Source: Cyanobacteriota bacterium (GTDB lineage Bacteria > Cyanobacteriota > Cyanobacteriia > Leptolyngbyales > Leptolyngbyaceae). From it: DNA of 17,367 nt. The notes beneath the pieces were generated by a model. That model worked only from the letters and a program-made list of their open reading frames with translations. It did not search any database and was not told the DNA's origin. Position 1 is the stretch's first letter, and every line of letters begins with the position of its first letter. Both the position numbers and the translations under genes were made by a program. Where the stretch lies: the NCBI GenBank assembly GCA_027482985.1, contig JAIXVO010000730.1, positions 1 through 17,367 of the forward strand. Direction: 5' to 3'. Shown here piece after piece: positions 1 to 7,160 of the stretch.

Positions 1-2
1 GG

Positions 3-168
3 ATGTTTGACAACGAATACGATTTAGCACTCAATGTGATTGCTGGCATGAAGGCTCGTAGCCAAGTGGGTAACTATACGCTCGAACGTTTTATATTTAA
101 TTGCACCTAGCTACTTACTATTCGAGTTACCGCCTGAAAGAAGACGTATTATCAAGGATTGGATTTAG
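3..168 (+). pseudogene. Degraded reading frame at window edge
   Basis: A frame opening with ATG at 3 gives about 35 residues (starting MFDNEYDLALNVIAGMKA) and stops at 108-110. A protein-like continuation (SYLLFELPPERRRIIKDWI) lies in the next frame and stops at 166-168. Switching frame near 95-105 gives one plausible chain, so this may be the frameshifted remnant of a gene that begins near or beyond the edge. I do not recognise the family. The two pieces could also be unrelated chance frames. Confidence 0.25.
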
Positions 169-630
169 TTTGGTGCCGCCAAGGTAGAGCGGGTAAAGCG
201 ATTGAGAACATCATGCAATGCGTTCAAAATATATCTCAGCGTAGTGCCTGGCTCTAAACTTGCTTAGATTTGCACAAAATTCAGGGGTGAGGAGTTGATG
301 AGTTGGGGATAAACCCGCTTATCGCCAGTTCGGGAAGACTTGCGATCTCGGCTCAACGCTTCCCAGTACCCCAAGCATGTGCGGGCAACCACTGGGACGG
401 TGTTGATGGCGCTGAGAATTCCCGGCGATGGGTCGCGATCGCGGTTCCATGCTCTCCAGTCCTAAATCATTCGGGAGCCAAACACCGGGAAGAAATATCA
501 TGCTGCCAACCATCACTGCCCCCCCTTGCCGAGCCGCGATCAGAAAGTTAAACTGAACGCTCACTCACCAGGGGCAGGAACAATACTCAGATCTCGGCGA
601 TCGTCTGATTCATCCCGTCATCACAAGTCT
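169..630. other. Non-coding stretch before the rhodanese gene
   Basis: About 460 bases without a convincing gene. Short open frames on both strands (303-551 and 319-564) lack family resemblance, ribosome sites and protein-like composition. A HIP1-type octamer lies near 436-443. I see no clear promoter, terminator or RNA structure. Confidence 0.4.
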
Positions 631-1149
631 ATGAAACTCCCTCTTTCCCTCGTCTTGGCGACCCTGGTTGCTGCTCCGGTCTGTGCCCAGGAAGCCATCC
701 CCAATCGGCTCATTGACTATGACAAATTCAGGGAAATCGTGATTCAGTCGGCCCAAGAACGAGAATCACGGCGACTGACAGAAGCCCAATTTATCAGGAT
801 GATGCGATCGCGGGGCGTGGTGTTGCTGGATGCGCGGAGTGAATCTCGGTACCGACTCCGGCACATCAAAGGGGCGATTAATCTGCCTTTCACAGACTTT
901 ACAGCAGAATCCCTGGCTGCTGTTATTCCCCGTAAGGACACCCAAATCCTCATTTATTGCAACAACAATTTTGAAGGTAGCCCGACTGCGTTTGCGACCA
1001 AGGCTCCGGCGGCGTCTCTCAACCTGTCAACTTATACGTCTTTGAAAGCCTACGGGTATAACAATGTATTTGAGTTGGGGCCGTTGCTGAACGTTGCTAC
1101 CACCCAAATTCCTTTTGCGGGGCAGTCTGTGAGTCATCAGCGTCCATGA
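631..1149 (+). CDS. Secreted rhodanese-like domain protein
   Basis: A 172-residue protein whose N-terminus (MKLPLSLVLATLVAAPVCAQ) is a typical signal peptide with cleavage after about residue 19, so it should act in the periplasm or thylakoid lumen. A rhodanese fold follows. The strand VVLLDARSESRYRLRHIKGAINLP (about 63-86, given here only as a landmark) is the classic substrate-domain opening, and LIYC with Cys110 is the expected persulfide-carrying active site, followed by the loop NNNFEGS. Family members move sulfane sulfur or act as redox sensors; the substrate here cannot be read. The frame opens at 526, but the ATG at 631 directly precedes the signal peptide and is preferred. Other exported thiol proteins (thioredoxin, CcdA) are encoded about 1.5 kb downstream. 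Confidence 0.8.
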   Translation: MKLPLSLVLATLVAAPVCAQEAIPNRLIDYDKFREIVIQSAQERESRRLTEAQFIRMMRSRGVVLLDARSESRYRLRHIKGAINLPFTDFTAESLAAVIPRKDTQILIYCNNNFEGSPTAFATKAPAASLNLSTYTSLKAYGYNNVFELGPLLNVATTQIPFAGQSVSHQRP

Positions 1150-1282
1150 CCAGCGGGTCACTGGGTTCTAAGGTTTCTGCTGGGCTGGATTGAGTTTGTG
1201 TGCTCTGCGAGATCCCCGCAAGCGATCGCGGGTTTCCTGGTCCCTAACTCACGGCGATCGCCCCACCCTATTTCCCCCCATA

Positions 1283-1310
1283 ACAAAACCCCAGCCTGAG
1301 CAGACTGGGG
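1283..1310 (-). terminator. Terminator of the psb34 gene
   Basis: Read on the minus strand, a hairpin with CCCCAG/CTGGGG outer arms and a short inner stem (1289-1310) is followed by TTTTGTTA. It lies about 70 bases past the stop of the ssl1498-type gene, so it fits a Rho-independent terminator for that gene. Confidence 0.7.
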
Positions 1311-1381
1311 CAACTAGCCAAACGACTTAAGAAGCCATTTTCACAACTGAGCAAAATCGGGAGAAACGATTCCGCGCAGAC

Positions 1382-1549
1382 TTAGCTGACTGAGACTGCG
1401 GTCAGGATGGTTAAACCGACCAACCAAGCGGCGATCGCGCCTTGCAGCGTATAGCGCTGGATCTGCCACTCAGAAGGGAATTCGGCGTAATAGACAGGAG
1501 GTTCAACGGCGTAGTTGTTGAGCAAACCTTCGGTGCTGGTGGTATACAT
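1382..1549 (-). CDS. psb34: Psb34 / ssl1498-family light-harvesting-like protein
   Basis: A 55-residue protein beginning MYTTSTEGLLNNYAVEPPVY. This N-terminal pattern (MYTT...LNNYA.EP..Y.AE.PS) followed by one membrane helix near the C-terminus (residues about 37-54, QGAIAAWLVGLTILTAVSVS) matches the cyanobacterial ssl1498 family. The Synechocystis member, named Psb34, binds photosystem II assembly intermediates and is related to Hlip proteins. The start is supported by AGGAG about 8 bases upstream on the minus strand, and a hairpin terminator follows. The gene stands alone between two unrelated genes. The upstream AT-rich stretch (about 1565-1625) probably holds its promoter. The family call rests on remembered sequence patterns. 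Confidence 0.8.
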   Translation of the reverse strand: MYTTSTEGLLNNYAVEPPVYYAEFPSEWQIQRYTLQGAIAAWLVGLTILTAVSVS

Positions 1550-1554
1550 CTCGG

Positions 1555-1726
1555 AACTCCTGTCTTGTTAACTTATGTAAATAAATATAATAAATATTGT
1601 TACAAATGGCAACAAAGATAGTTTTCCTGGTATAAGAATTGATTCTGAACGGCATTAGCCCTGCTTAATTCCCTGGCGCTGGGGCTTGGCGACTCTCAGT
1701 TGAATTGATCGGTATCGATAAAGAAG
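1555..1726. promoter_or_regulatory. Probable psb34 promoter region
   Basis: The stretch just upstream of psb34 (about 1565-1640) is much richer in A and T than its surroundings, with TTATAT/AATAAA-like hexamers on the minus strand. That suits a promoter reading toward psb34. No exact -35/-10 pair can be assigned with confidence. Confidence 0.35.
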
Positions 1727-1757
1727 CCCTCACACCCTGGTTGATAGAGCGTGAGGG
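1727..1757 (-). terminator. Hairpin after the small secreted protein gene
   Basis: Arms CCCTCAC (1727-1733) and GTGAGGG (1751-1757) pair perfectly around a 17-base loop. On the minus strand the hairpin is followed by CTTCTTTA. It sits 58 bases past the stop of the 1815-2249 gene and is the likely terminator, with a weak T-tract. Confidence 0.55.
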
Positions 1758-1814
1758 TGAACTGTGGTGCTGAGGTCTCAGGTCTGCCCTGGACTGAGGC
1801 CACCTAGCTGGCGA

Positions 1815-2249
1815 TTAGAGCCGCACGCCATACCGATAATTGCGACCCTGCTTGTAGGCCGTAAAGGTGTGGGGACTCGTGAATTTGACAATGAAGCTAT
1901 CCTGGGAGCCGTCATTCATCGTCAAATTGACGCTAATCTTGCCTTTTTCCAGGTAGTCCCAGTGACCAGACCACAAATCCCCAGAATAAACGGAGCCATC
2001 TGGCATAAATACCCAGGGCACCGGGGCGTAGTCATGTTTGCGGCCACTGTTGGCGGGTTCTACCTTCCAAGTCGTGTGGTGAACGTAGATCCGGCGATGA
2101 GTGGTATGAGCCGCTTCCACGGTGTTGGAGTTGCTGGCGGACTGTTGTGCAGTGGCGGTCAGGGGCAGACCCAATAAGGTCAGACCTAATGCACCCGCAG
2201 TCAGACTCATCACAAATTGGGTCGCAGGTGAAGAAAATGGAGCTTTCAT
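1815..2249 (-). CDS. Small secreted protein of unknown function
   Basis: A 144-residue protein. The ATG at 2249 starts a clear signal peptide (hydrophobic stretch about 12-31, probable cleavage at TATA-QQ near residue 34-35) and has AGGA at a suitable distance upstream, so it is preferred over the longer frame starting at 2300. The mature part is a Ser/Asn-rich linker followed by a compact domain rich in aromatic residues, with YVHHTTWKVEP, PWVFMPDGSVYSGDLWSGHW and a basic, Tyr-rich end (GRNYRYGVRL). There is no cysteine, no metal-site signature and no further membrane helix. The pattern suggests a small beta-rich extracellular or periplasmic domain. I do not recognise the family. It is divergent from the thioredoxin gene, with a 428-base region between them. 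Confidence 0.65.
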   Translation of the reverse strand: MKAPFSSPATQFVMSLTAGALGLTLLGLPLTATAQQSASNSNTVEAAHTTHRRIYVHHTTWKVEPANSGRKHDYAPVPWVFMPDGSVYSGDLWSGHWDYLEKGKISVNLTMNDGSQDSFIVKFTSPHTFTAYKQGRNYRYGVRL

Positions 2250-2677
2250 GGTGAAAATCCTGGTAAGTGGGGGCTGCAGCATTGTTGCTGACTCTGGCAT
2301 CTACAGGCTGAAACCCACCTGTTCCCAGTGCTGCTTGGTGATGATCAGGTTGCCGTCTCGTGAGGTTTATCACAGGGATTGCGGGACGTATCGCCTATCA
2401 CGCGAGATCGCGATTGACCACGACCGGAAATTGAGATCACGATCAGTGACCATCCGCTGTCTCAGGGAGCGGCGCTGGGTTTAGGCAGGGCTTTGGTTGT
2501 TGTCGGCTGGCCTCTGACTGCTGTTCACCGCCTGGGCAGCATGAATTTTTTTTCATTGTTTTTTCATCGACGGATCACGCTTGCCGTCGAAATTAGGGAC
2601 TGTAAGCAACGCCGCCTGACAGCACCAGATCAAGGCTGGCTCACAGTTTTCGAATCCCTAATTGAGAGGAATTAAGC
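2250..2677. promoter_or_regulatory. Divergent intergenic region and thioredoxin leader
   Basis: 428 bases between two divergent genes, with no convincing coding frame. It contains a T8 run (2546-2553) and a T6 run (2559-2564). Next comes an inverted repeat TCGACGG/CCGTCGA (2567-2573 and 2584-2590), then a second, wider repeat AATTAGGGA/TCCCTAATT (2591-2599 and 2655-2663) that ends beside the thioredoxin ribosome site GAGAGGA. The right end looks like a structured 5' leader; the promoters themselves cannot be pinned. Confidence 0.5.
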
Positions 2678-3223
2678 ATGAATAGCAAGTTCAAGACGAG
2701 TTTGTTGATTGGTTTCGTGAGTTTGGCCACGGTGACGAGTGTTGCGCCCCTGATCCATTGGGTGAATGCCGATCGCCCCCTCACCGCCAGCACGGCATCG
2801 GCTCAAGCGACGGAGCTTGATGAGTCGCAGGAAACTTTGATCGCTCAAGCCCGCCGGGGTAACGGACTGGCATCAGAGTTGCAGGGCAAGCCCACGGTGG
2901 TCAAAATTTACGCTGATTGGTGTCCGGCTTGTCAGCGACTGCGACCCGTGACGAATGCCTTGCAGCAACAGTTCAATGGGCAAGTCAATTTTGTGGTGTT
3001 TGACGTCACGAATCGCAGCACCACGCAAACCGCAGAAGCCAGAGCCAGACAATTAGGCTTAAGTGATTTTCTGGCCGCCCATCGCGCCCAAACGTCCACG
3101 GTGGCCATTCTCAATCCCAGTAATGGTCAGATTTTGACCCAGTTCCGTTACAACTTCGACCAGCAAGATTATGTGGATGGGATTAATCGAGCGATCGCCC
3201 GCGTCCGTCCGACTCGCTCCTAA
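2678..3223 (+). CDS. Exported thioredoxin-domain protein
   Basis: A 181-residue protein with an N-terminal membrane anchor or signal sequence (about 8-26), a Ser/Thr/Ala/Glu linker and a thioredoxin domain from about residue 65. KPTVVKIYADWCPACQRLRP holds the redox-active Cys82-Pro-Ala-Cys85. CPAC is a non-standard active-site dipeptide compared with the CGPC of cytoplasmic thioredoxin, as is common in exported TlpA/ResA/HCF164-like proteins. The region VAILNPSNGQILTQFRY carries the strands after the cis-Pro position; the usual cis-Pro is replaced by TSTVAIL context (Thr-Val), as in some divergent members. The start is fixed by GAGAGGA seven bases upstream. The ccdA gene follows 95 bases later in the same direction, so CcdA very probably keeps this protein reduced for cytochrome c/b6f maturation or disulfide control outside the cytoplasm. 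Confidence 0.85.
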   Translation: MNSKFKTSLLIGFVSLATVTSVAPLIHWVNADRPLTASTASAQATELDESQETLIAQARRGNGLASELQGKPTVVKIYADWCPACQRLRPVTNALQQQFNGQVNFVVFDVTNRSTTQTAEARARQLGLSDFLAAHRAQTSTVAILNPSNGQILTQFRYNFDQQDYVDGINRAIARVRPTRS

Positions 3224-3318
3224 CACCCATCGCAACGCCCCGGTTTGCGGTCAACTCTGTTCTGTTGTCGGCTGCTGTTGATGTTCTGGCCACCCGTTCC
3301 CCCTTTGGAGAAACCGTG

Positions 3319-4206
3319 ATGAAATCCCATCCCCCTGCCCCTGCTTTGCCACCTGCCCAGGTGCAACCTGAAACCACTGGGCGATCGTCCGCTCGTCGCC
3401 AACCGTTCGGCTCCGCTAAAACCCGGTTCTATGGCGGACTGTTTTTAGGAGCGATCGCCCTCACGTTCCTGGCTCCCCATTTCCCGGCCTGGTATGCCCA
3501 GCTCACGGAGTGGGTGGGGCAGCTGCAGGCACCTTATCATCAGTGGTTAGAGCAGCAAAATTTAAGTAACCCTCTGGTGTTGATTCCCCTGGCGTTTGTG
3601 GGTGGCTTAATTGCCAGTATTTCACCCTGCATTCTGTCGTTGCTCCCGGTCAACCTGAGCTACATCGGCACGCTCAAAATTACATCTCGGCGGGCGGCCT
3701 TCGCCAAAGCGGGCTTATTTGTTCTGGGCGTGGTCACCGTCTTTAGCACCTTTGGGTTGTTTGCCTCCTTCGCGGCGGCAGTGTTGGTGGATTACCGGGG
3801 CTACTTTAATGTCGGCGTGGGTGCCCTGATTCTGGTGATGGGGCTGAGTTTTGCTGGCTTGATTCACCTGCCGCTGCCGCAACCGCAAGCCGCTGTTGCC
3901 GCCGTCGGTCCCTACGGTGTGGGCTTAACCTTTGCCCTCATTAGTTCGCCCTGCTCCAGTCCCGTGTTGTTTGCAGTCATTGCGGCGGCGGCGGCTACAG
4001 GTTCATCCTGGGTGAGTGTGGTGACGCTGGCCAGCTACGGATTCGGCTACACAGCGGTAATCTTTGGTGCCAGTCTTTACACGGGGTTGGTCAAGCACAG
4101 CCGGGTGCTGTTAGGTCAGTCAGACTGGGTGATTCGCGTTGGCAGTACGGCGTTGATCCTGGCGGGTGGCGTGTATCTGGTGAATGGCATTCAGTGGTTC
4201 TTATAA
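3319..4206 (+). CDS. ccdA: CcdA-family thiol:disulfide transporter
   Basis: A 295-residue polytopic membrane protein of the CcdA / DsbD transmembrane-domain family, which passes electrons from cytoplasmic thioredoxin to exported thioredoxin-like proteins. The two essential cysteines lie in the expected sites: Cys104 in ASISPCILSLLP and Cys212 in ISSPCSSPVL. About seven hydrophobic segments are visible (roughly 37-53, 86-108, 131-156, 164-182, 200-227, 230-256, 271-290). A Pro/Ala-rich N-terminal extension of about 35 residues precedes the first. The ATG at 3319 has GGAG nine bases upstream and is preferred to the TTG at 3265. It is probably co-transcribed with the thioredoxin gene upstream. 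Confidence 0.9.
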   Translation: MKSHPPAPALPPAQVQPETTGRSSARRQPFGSAKTRFYGGLFLGAIALTFLAPHFPAWYAQLTEWVGQLQAPYHQWLEQQNLSNPLVLIPLAFVGGLIASISPCILSLLPVNLSYIGTLKITSRRAAFAKAGLFVLGVVTVFSTFGLFASFAAAVLVDYRGYFNVGVGALILVMGLSFAGLIHLPLPQPQAAVAAVGPYGVGLTFALISSPCSSPVLFAVIAAAAATGSSWVSVVTLASYGFGYTAVIFGASLYTGLVKHSRVLLGQSDWVIRVGSTALILAGGVYLVNGIQWFL

Positions 4207-4244
4207 ACCTCAATCCCGCTGCTCCGATTACTTCTGATAGGCTA

Positions 4245-4293
4245 TTGGGAAAGATGCGGCGGGTGCTAACTTGACCTGTCCTGTCTTTCCCAA
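4245..4293. repeat. Perfect 10-bp inverted repeat between ccdA and kinase gene
   Basis: TTGGGAAAGA (4245-4254) and TCTTTCCCAA (4284-4293) are exact reverse complements separated by 29 bases. No T-tract follows on the plus strand, so it is not a standard terminator. It could be a hairpin that ends or processes the trx-ccdA transcript, or an operator upstream of the two-component genes. Confidence 0.45.
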
Positions 4294-4347
4294 GTCGATG
4301 TTGAGTCCACAACACGGCATCTGTGGGGGTGCTATTTGGTGAGAAGC

Positions 4348-5883
4348 ATGAAACCCAAGATTTCGACACCGATTTGGCTGCTCAAAACAGGATTGCACCC
4401 AGAGCGGGCCTGGCGCGGTGCCTTTACCGGGGTGCGATCGCGCTTGTTGGTCTGGTATTTTCTGCTGTCGCTCTGTATTACGCTGAGTTCGGTGTGGGCG
4501 ACGTTTAAGATTTTCTGTGCGTTAGAAGAGCAACAGGCCAGTGCCCGCTTGCAACGAGAGATTGATGTGTTGCAACAGGAAATGGCACAAACGGGCGCTG
4601 CCCTCACCCCGGCAACCGCGATCGCCACCCTCCAGAACTTCACCCAGACGCAAGTGAACGCCCCCAATGAGTATTTGTTTCTCGTCTGGAATGGGCAAGT
4701 GCATGCCGCTCAAACCGCTCCATTGCCGCCCCTGCTCCGGTCTAACGCGGCTTTGATCCAAGCCTGGGCAGAGAGCACCCCAGCCAACGTGCCCTTTGTG
4801 CGAGAGGATTATTTCATTCGCGTGGTCGAGCCGGTGGCGATTAATGGGCAAACGGGCGCGATCGTGGGTGTGTATGATGCCACCTTGCGGTATGAGATGG
4901 GGGAAACGACGCTGGCTCTCGTTGTGCAGGTGACGATCGCGATGTTGATTTTGTTTATGGCGATCGCCTGGATTACCGCAGGACGCTTACTGGCTCCCCT
5001 GCGGCAGTTGAAGGAAACGGCTCAGATGATTACTGACACCGATCTGACCCAGCGGATGCCGGTGCGGGGTAATGATGAAATTGCCGAGTTGACGCTCACC
5101 TTTAACCAGATGCTCGATCGCCTCCAATCGGCCTTTACCAGTCAGCAGGATTTCATCAAAGATGTCAGTCATGAACTCCGTACCCCCATCACCATCATTC
5201 AGGGCCATCTGGAATTGCTGGAGGATGATCCGGTAGAACGGGCGGCGACTGTGGCGCTGGTGCGGGATGAACTGAAGCGGATGAATCGCTTTGTGAGTGA
5301 CTTACTGTTGCTGATGCGGGCGGAACGTCCCAATTTTTTGAAGTTGGGTGTGGTGGACCTGGCTCCCTTCACGCAGGAACTCTTGGCGAAAGCCAAAGGG
5401 TTAGCCCCCCGCAATTGGCAATTGGACGCAATGGGCACCGGCGAACTGGTGGGCGATCGCCAGCGGCTGACCCAGGTGATCATGAATTTGGCTCAGAATG
5501 CCACGCAATATACCCAACCGGGCGACACGATCGCGATCGGTTCGGCTCTGCACCCCGATACGATTCAGGTTTGGGTGCGAGATACAGGCGAAGGCATTGC
5601 CCCGGCAGACCAGGACCGGATTTTTAATCGATTTGCAAGAGGCGCAAACAGTGAACGGCGATCGGACGGGGCGGGTTTAGGGTTAGCCATTGTGCAGGCA
5701 CTCGTCAAAGCGCATCATGGTTCGGTCGCCGTGGTCAGCCACCTGGGAGTCGGCACAACATTCACCATCACACTGCCGCGCCAGCCAGAACCCACGCCCG
5801 TGGCAGCCCGCCCCTTGCCGCTGCGATCGGTTACACCCACTCCGGCTCTGCCTCAGTTCCTGCCGTCCGAAAAAGCCCCATGA
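4348..5883 (+). CDS. Membrane sensor histidine kinase (HAMP-HisKA-HATPase)
   Basis: A 511-residue sensor kinase. Segments in order are: membrane helix about 33-54; a roughly 135-residue extracytoplasmic domain with no recognised fold; membrane helix about 188-210; HAMP about 211-264; HisKA with phospho-acceptor His275 in DVSHELRTP; N-box Asn384 (MNLAQNATQY); G1 Asp412 (DTGEGIAP); F-box RIFNRFARG; and G2 GAGLGLAIV (441-449). All catalytic motifs are intact. The C-terminus is a Pro-rich tail (about 478-511) beyond the ATPase domain, which is unusual. The ATG at 4348 follows GTGAGAAGC; a TTG three codons upstream of it is less likely. The stop overlaps the start of the regulator gene (ATGA), so the pair is translationally coupled. 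The signal sensed is unknown, though linkage to trx-ccdA hints at envelope redox state. Confidence 0.92.
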   Translation: MKPKISTPIWLLKTGLHPERAWRGAFTGVRSRLLVWYFLLSLCITLSSVWATFKIFCALEEQQASARLQREIDVLQQEMAQTGAALTPATAIATLQNFTQTQVNAPNEYLFLVWNGQVHAAQTAPLPPLLRSNAALIQAWAESTPANVPFVREDYFIRVVEPVAINGQTGAIVGVYDATLRYEMGETTLALVVQVTIAMLILFMAIAWITAGRLLAPLRQLKETAQMITDTDLTQRMPVRGNDEIAELTLTFNQMLDRLQSAFTSQQDFIKDVSHELRTPITIIQGHLELLEDDPVERAATVALVRDELKRMNRFVSDLLLLMRAERPNFLKLGVVDLAPFTQELLAKAKGLAPRNWQLDAMGTGELVGDRQRLTQVIMNLAQNATQYTQPGDTIAIGSALHPDTIQVWVRDTGEGIAPADQDRIFNRFARGANSERRSDGAGLGLAIVQALVKAHHGSVAVVSHLGVGTTFTITLPRQPEPTPVAARPLPLRSVTPTPALPQFLPSEKAP

Positions 5884-6554
5884 ATCGTCTGTTAATTGCC
5901 GAAGATGAAGCCCGGATCGCCGCCTTCCTCGAAAAAGGATTGCGGGCCAACGGCTTTACCACCACCGTTGCGAAAAACGGGCATGAAGCCGTGGCGATGG
6001 CTCGCAGCGATGAGTTTGACCTGTTGATTCTGGATTTAGGCTTGCCTGGTAAAGATGGCTGGCAAGTGCTGGAAGAAGTCCGGGGTCGAGGCGAACGGCT
6101 GCGGATTATTGTGCTGACGGCGCAAGATGAAGTCGAGGATACGGTCAAGGCCCTTGAAGGGGGCGCGAATGACTATGTAACGAAACCCTTTGAGTTTACC
6201 GAACTGCTGGCGCGAGTCCGGGTGCAACTCCGTGATGCCGCGATCGCGAACCGTAAGAGCAGTCGGGAAACGACCTTACAGGTGGGTGAGATTGTCTTAG
6301 ATTTGCTGACTCGCCAGGTGTGGGTGCACCATCAACTCGTAGATTTGTCAGTGAAAGAGTTTGCACTCACAGAAATCTTTCTCCGTCATCCAATGCAAGT
6401 GATGAGTCGAGAACAACTCCTGAATCGAGTCTGGGGTTATGACTATGACCCTGGTTCTAATGTGGTTGATGCGTATGTGAAACAGTTACGCAAGAAGTTA
6501 GGGAGTGAGTTCATCGAAACGATTAGAGGTATTGGCTATCGACTGCGAGCGTAA
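5880..6554 (+). CDS. OmpR-family response regulator
   Basis: A 224-residue two-domain regulator. The receiver domain (1-120) has acidic residues Asp9/Glu10, phospho-acceptor Asp52 (LILDLGLPGKDGW), Thr80 and Lys102 (YVTKPF), so it is fully conserved. A winged-helix DNA-binding domain follows (about 130-224) with VKEFALTEIFLRHP, SREQLLNRVWG and VDAYVKQLRKKLG...IRGIGYRLRA, diagnostic of the OmpR/PhoB class. It is the cognate partner of the kinase gene, which it overlaps by four bases. Likely targets include inverted repeats just downstream, ahead of the small secreted protein gene; this is inferred from position only. Confidence 0.93.
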   Translation: MNRLLIAEDEARIAAFLEKGLRANGFTTTVAKNGHEAVAMARSDEFDLLILDLGLPGKDGWQVLEEVRGRGERLRIIVLTAQDEVEDTVKALEGGANDYVTKPFEFTELLARVRVQLRDAAIANRKSSRETTLQVGEIVLDLLTRQVWVHHQLVDLSVKEFALTEIFLRHPMQVMSREQLLNRVWGYDYDPGSNVVDAYVKQLRKKLGSEFIETIRGIGYRLRA

Positions 6555-6586
6555 TGATTGAGCATTGCTGATAGAGCTTCGGGGAT

Positions 6587-6609
6587 AGGGCAGAAAGCCA
6601 CTGTGCCCT
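6587..6609 (+). terminator. Weak hairpin after the regulator gene
   Basis: Arms AGGGCA (6587-6592) and TGCCCT (6604-6609) around an 11-base loop lie 33 bases past the regulator stop. No T-tract follows, so termination here is only a possibility. Confidence 0.3.
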
Positions 6610-6651
6610 CATTCTGCTGGCAAATTTAGGCTGGAATGATTGTGGTTATTT

Positions 6652-6671
6652 GCATGAAAAACCTTTCATGC
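6652..6671. promoter_or_regulatory. Perfect inverted repeat, possible operator
   Basis: GCATGAAA (6652-6659) and TTTCATGC (6664-6671) pair exactly around a 4-base centre. It lies between the response regulator gene and the small secreted peptide gene, where a binding site for a dimeric regulator would be expected. A hairpin in a transcript is the alternative. Confidence 0.4.
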
Positions 6672-6713
6672 GCCGTTCACTTCTCCTTCACGCCCATCCC
6701 CGAAAGTAATAAG

Positions 6714-6745
6714 TGTCAGGCACAGGACACCTGCCCCACCTGACA
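6714..6745 (+). promoter_or_regulatory. Inverted repeat in leader of small secreted peptide
   Basis: TGTCAGG (6714-6720) and CCTGACA (6739-6745) are exact complements around 18 bases that contain further CAGG/CCTG elements. It ends about 48 bases before the ATG at 6794, so it could form a leader hairpin or be an operator. Confidence 0.35.
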
Positions 6746-6793
6746 GCAACCTCAAACATCCCTGATTCACATTACCCATTCGGAGATCACATC

Positions 6794-6991
6794 ATGTCAC
6801 GTCCTTTCATCGCTTTTGTTTCGACTCTGGTTTTGTCCACCCTGATTGCTCCCGCTGCCAACGCGACAACCGCGCGATCGCTCGCAAACTTGCCACCGCA
6901 TCTGGCAGACCAGGTGAACCAGACCGCTCCTGATGAGCCATTCCCGTTCCAGGTGCAGGAGTACCTGCAAAACGAGCGAGTCGGACGTTAA
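6794..6991 (+). CDS. Small secreted peptide downstream of the two-component pair
   Basis: A 65-residue product. Residues 1-24 form a classic signal peptide (MSRPF, then a Val/Leu-rich core, ending in APAANA before TT). The mature part is only about 40 residues, Pro- and Gln-rich and acidic in the middle (PDEPFPFQVQEYLQNER), without cysteine. The ATG has CGGAG at a suitable distance and is preferred to the upstream in-frame start at 6713. It lies directly after the kinase/regulator genes in the same direction with inverted repeats in between, so it may be a target of that system. I do not recognise a family. Confidence 0.6.
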   Translation: MSRPFIAFVSTLVLSTLIAPAANATTARSLANLPPHLADQVNQTAPDEPFPFQVQEYLQNERVGR

Positions 6992-7005
6992 TTGTCCTTG
7001 AAATC

Positions 7006-7040
7006 GTTAGCGGGTAGGCCCGTCCCAACGACCCGCTAAC
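7006..7040 (+). terminator. Strong hairpin after the small secreted peptide gene
   Basis: GTTAGCGGGT (7006-7015) and ACCCGCTAAC (7031-7040) form a perfect 10-bp stem with a 15-base loop, 15 bases past the stop codon. The following CTTCATT is only weakly T-rich. It is a likely terminator or transcript-stabilising hairpin. Confidence 0.6.
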
Positions 7041-7057
7041 CTTCATTGCGCCACTCA

Positions 7058-7109
7058 GTTCAAGGCGGCAGCCTGTCATCGTTCAAGGCGAATTCGCTGC
7101 CGCCTGTCA
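7058..7109. repeat. Nested direct and inverted repeats beside the resolvase gene
   Basis: GTTCAAGGCG occurs at 7058-7067 and 7081-7090, and CCTGTCA at 7072-7078 and 7103-7109. GGCGGCAGC (7064-7072) is the exact complement of GCTGCCGCC (7096-7104). The block lies 52 bases past the 3' end of the resolvase gene. It may be a duplicated hairpin or a recombination scar; it has no T-tract in either direction. Confidence 0.45.
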
Positions 7110-7160
7110 AAAAGCACTTCTCTACACTTACAGCCGCTTTTCCTCCGTTGCCCTGTCGTC

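Noticed and set aside
303..564. Opposed short open frames before the rhodanese gene
   Set aside because: They overlap each other and neither has protein-like composition or a start signal.
2122..2675. Open frames between the divergent secreted protein and thioredoxin genes
   Set aside because: No ribosome sites, no family resemblance, and partial overlap with the signal-peptide gene on the other strand.
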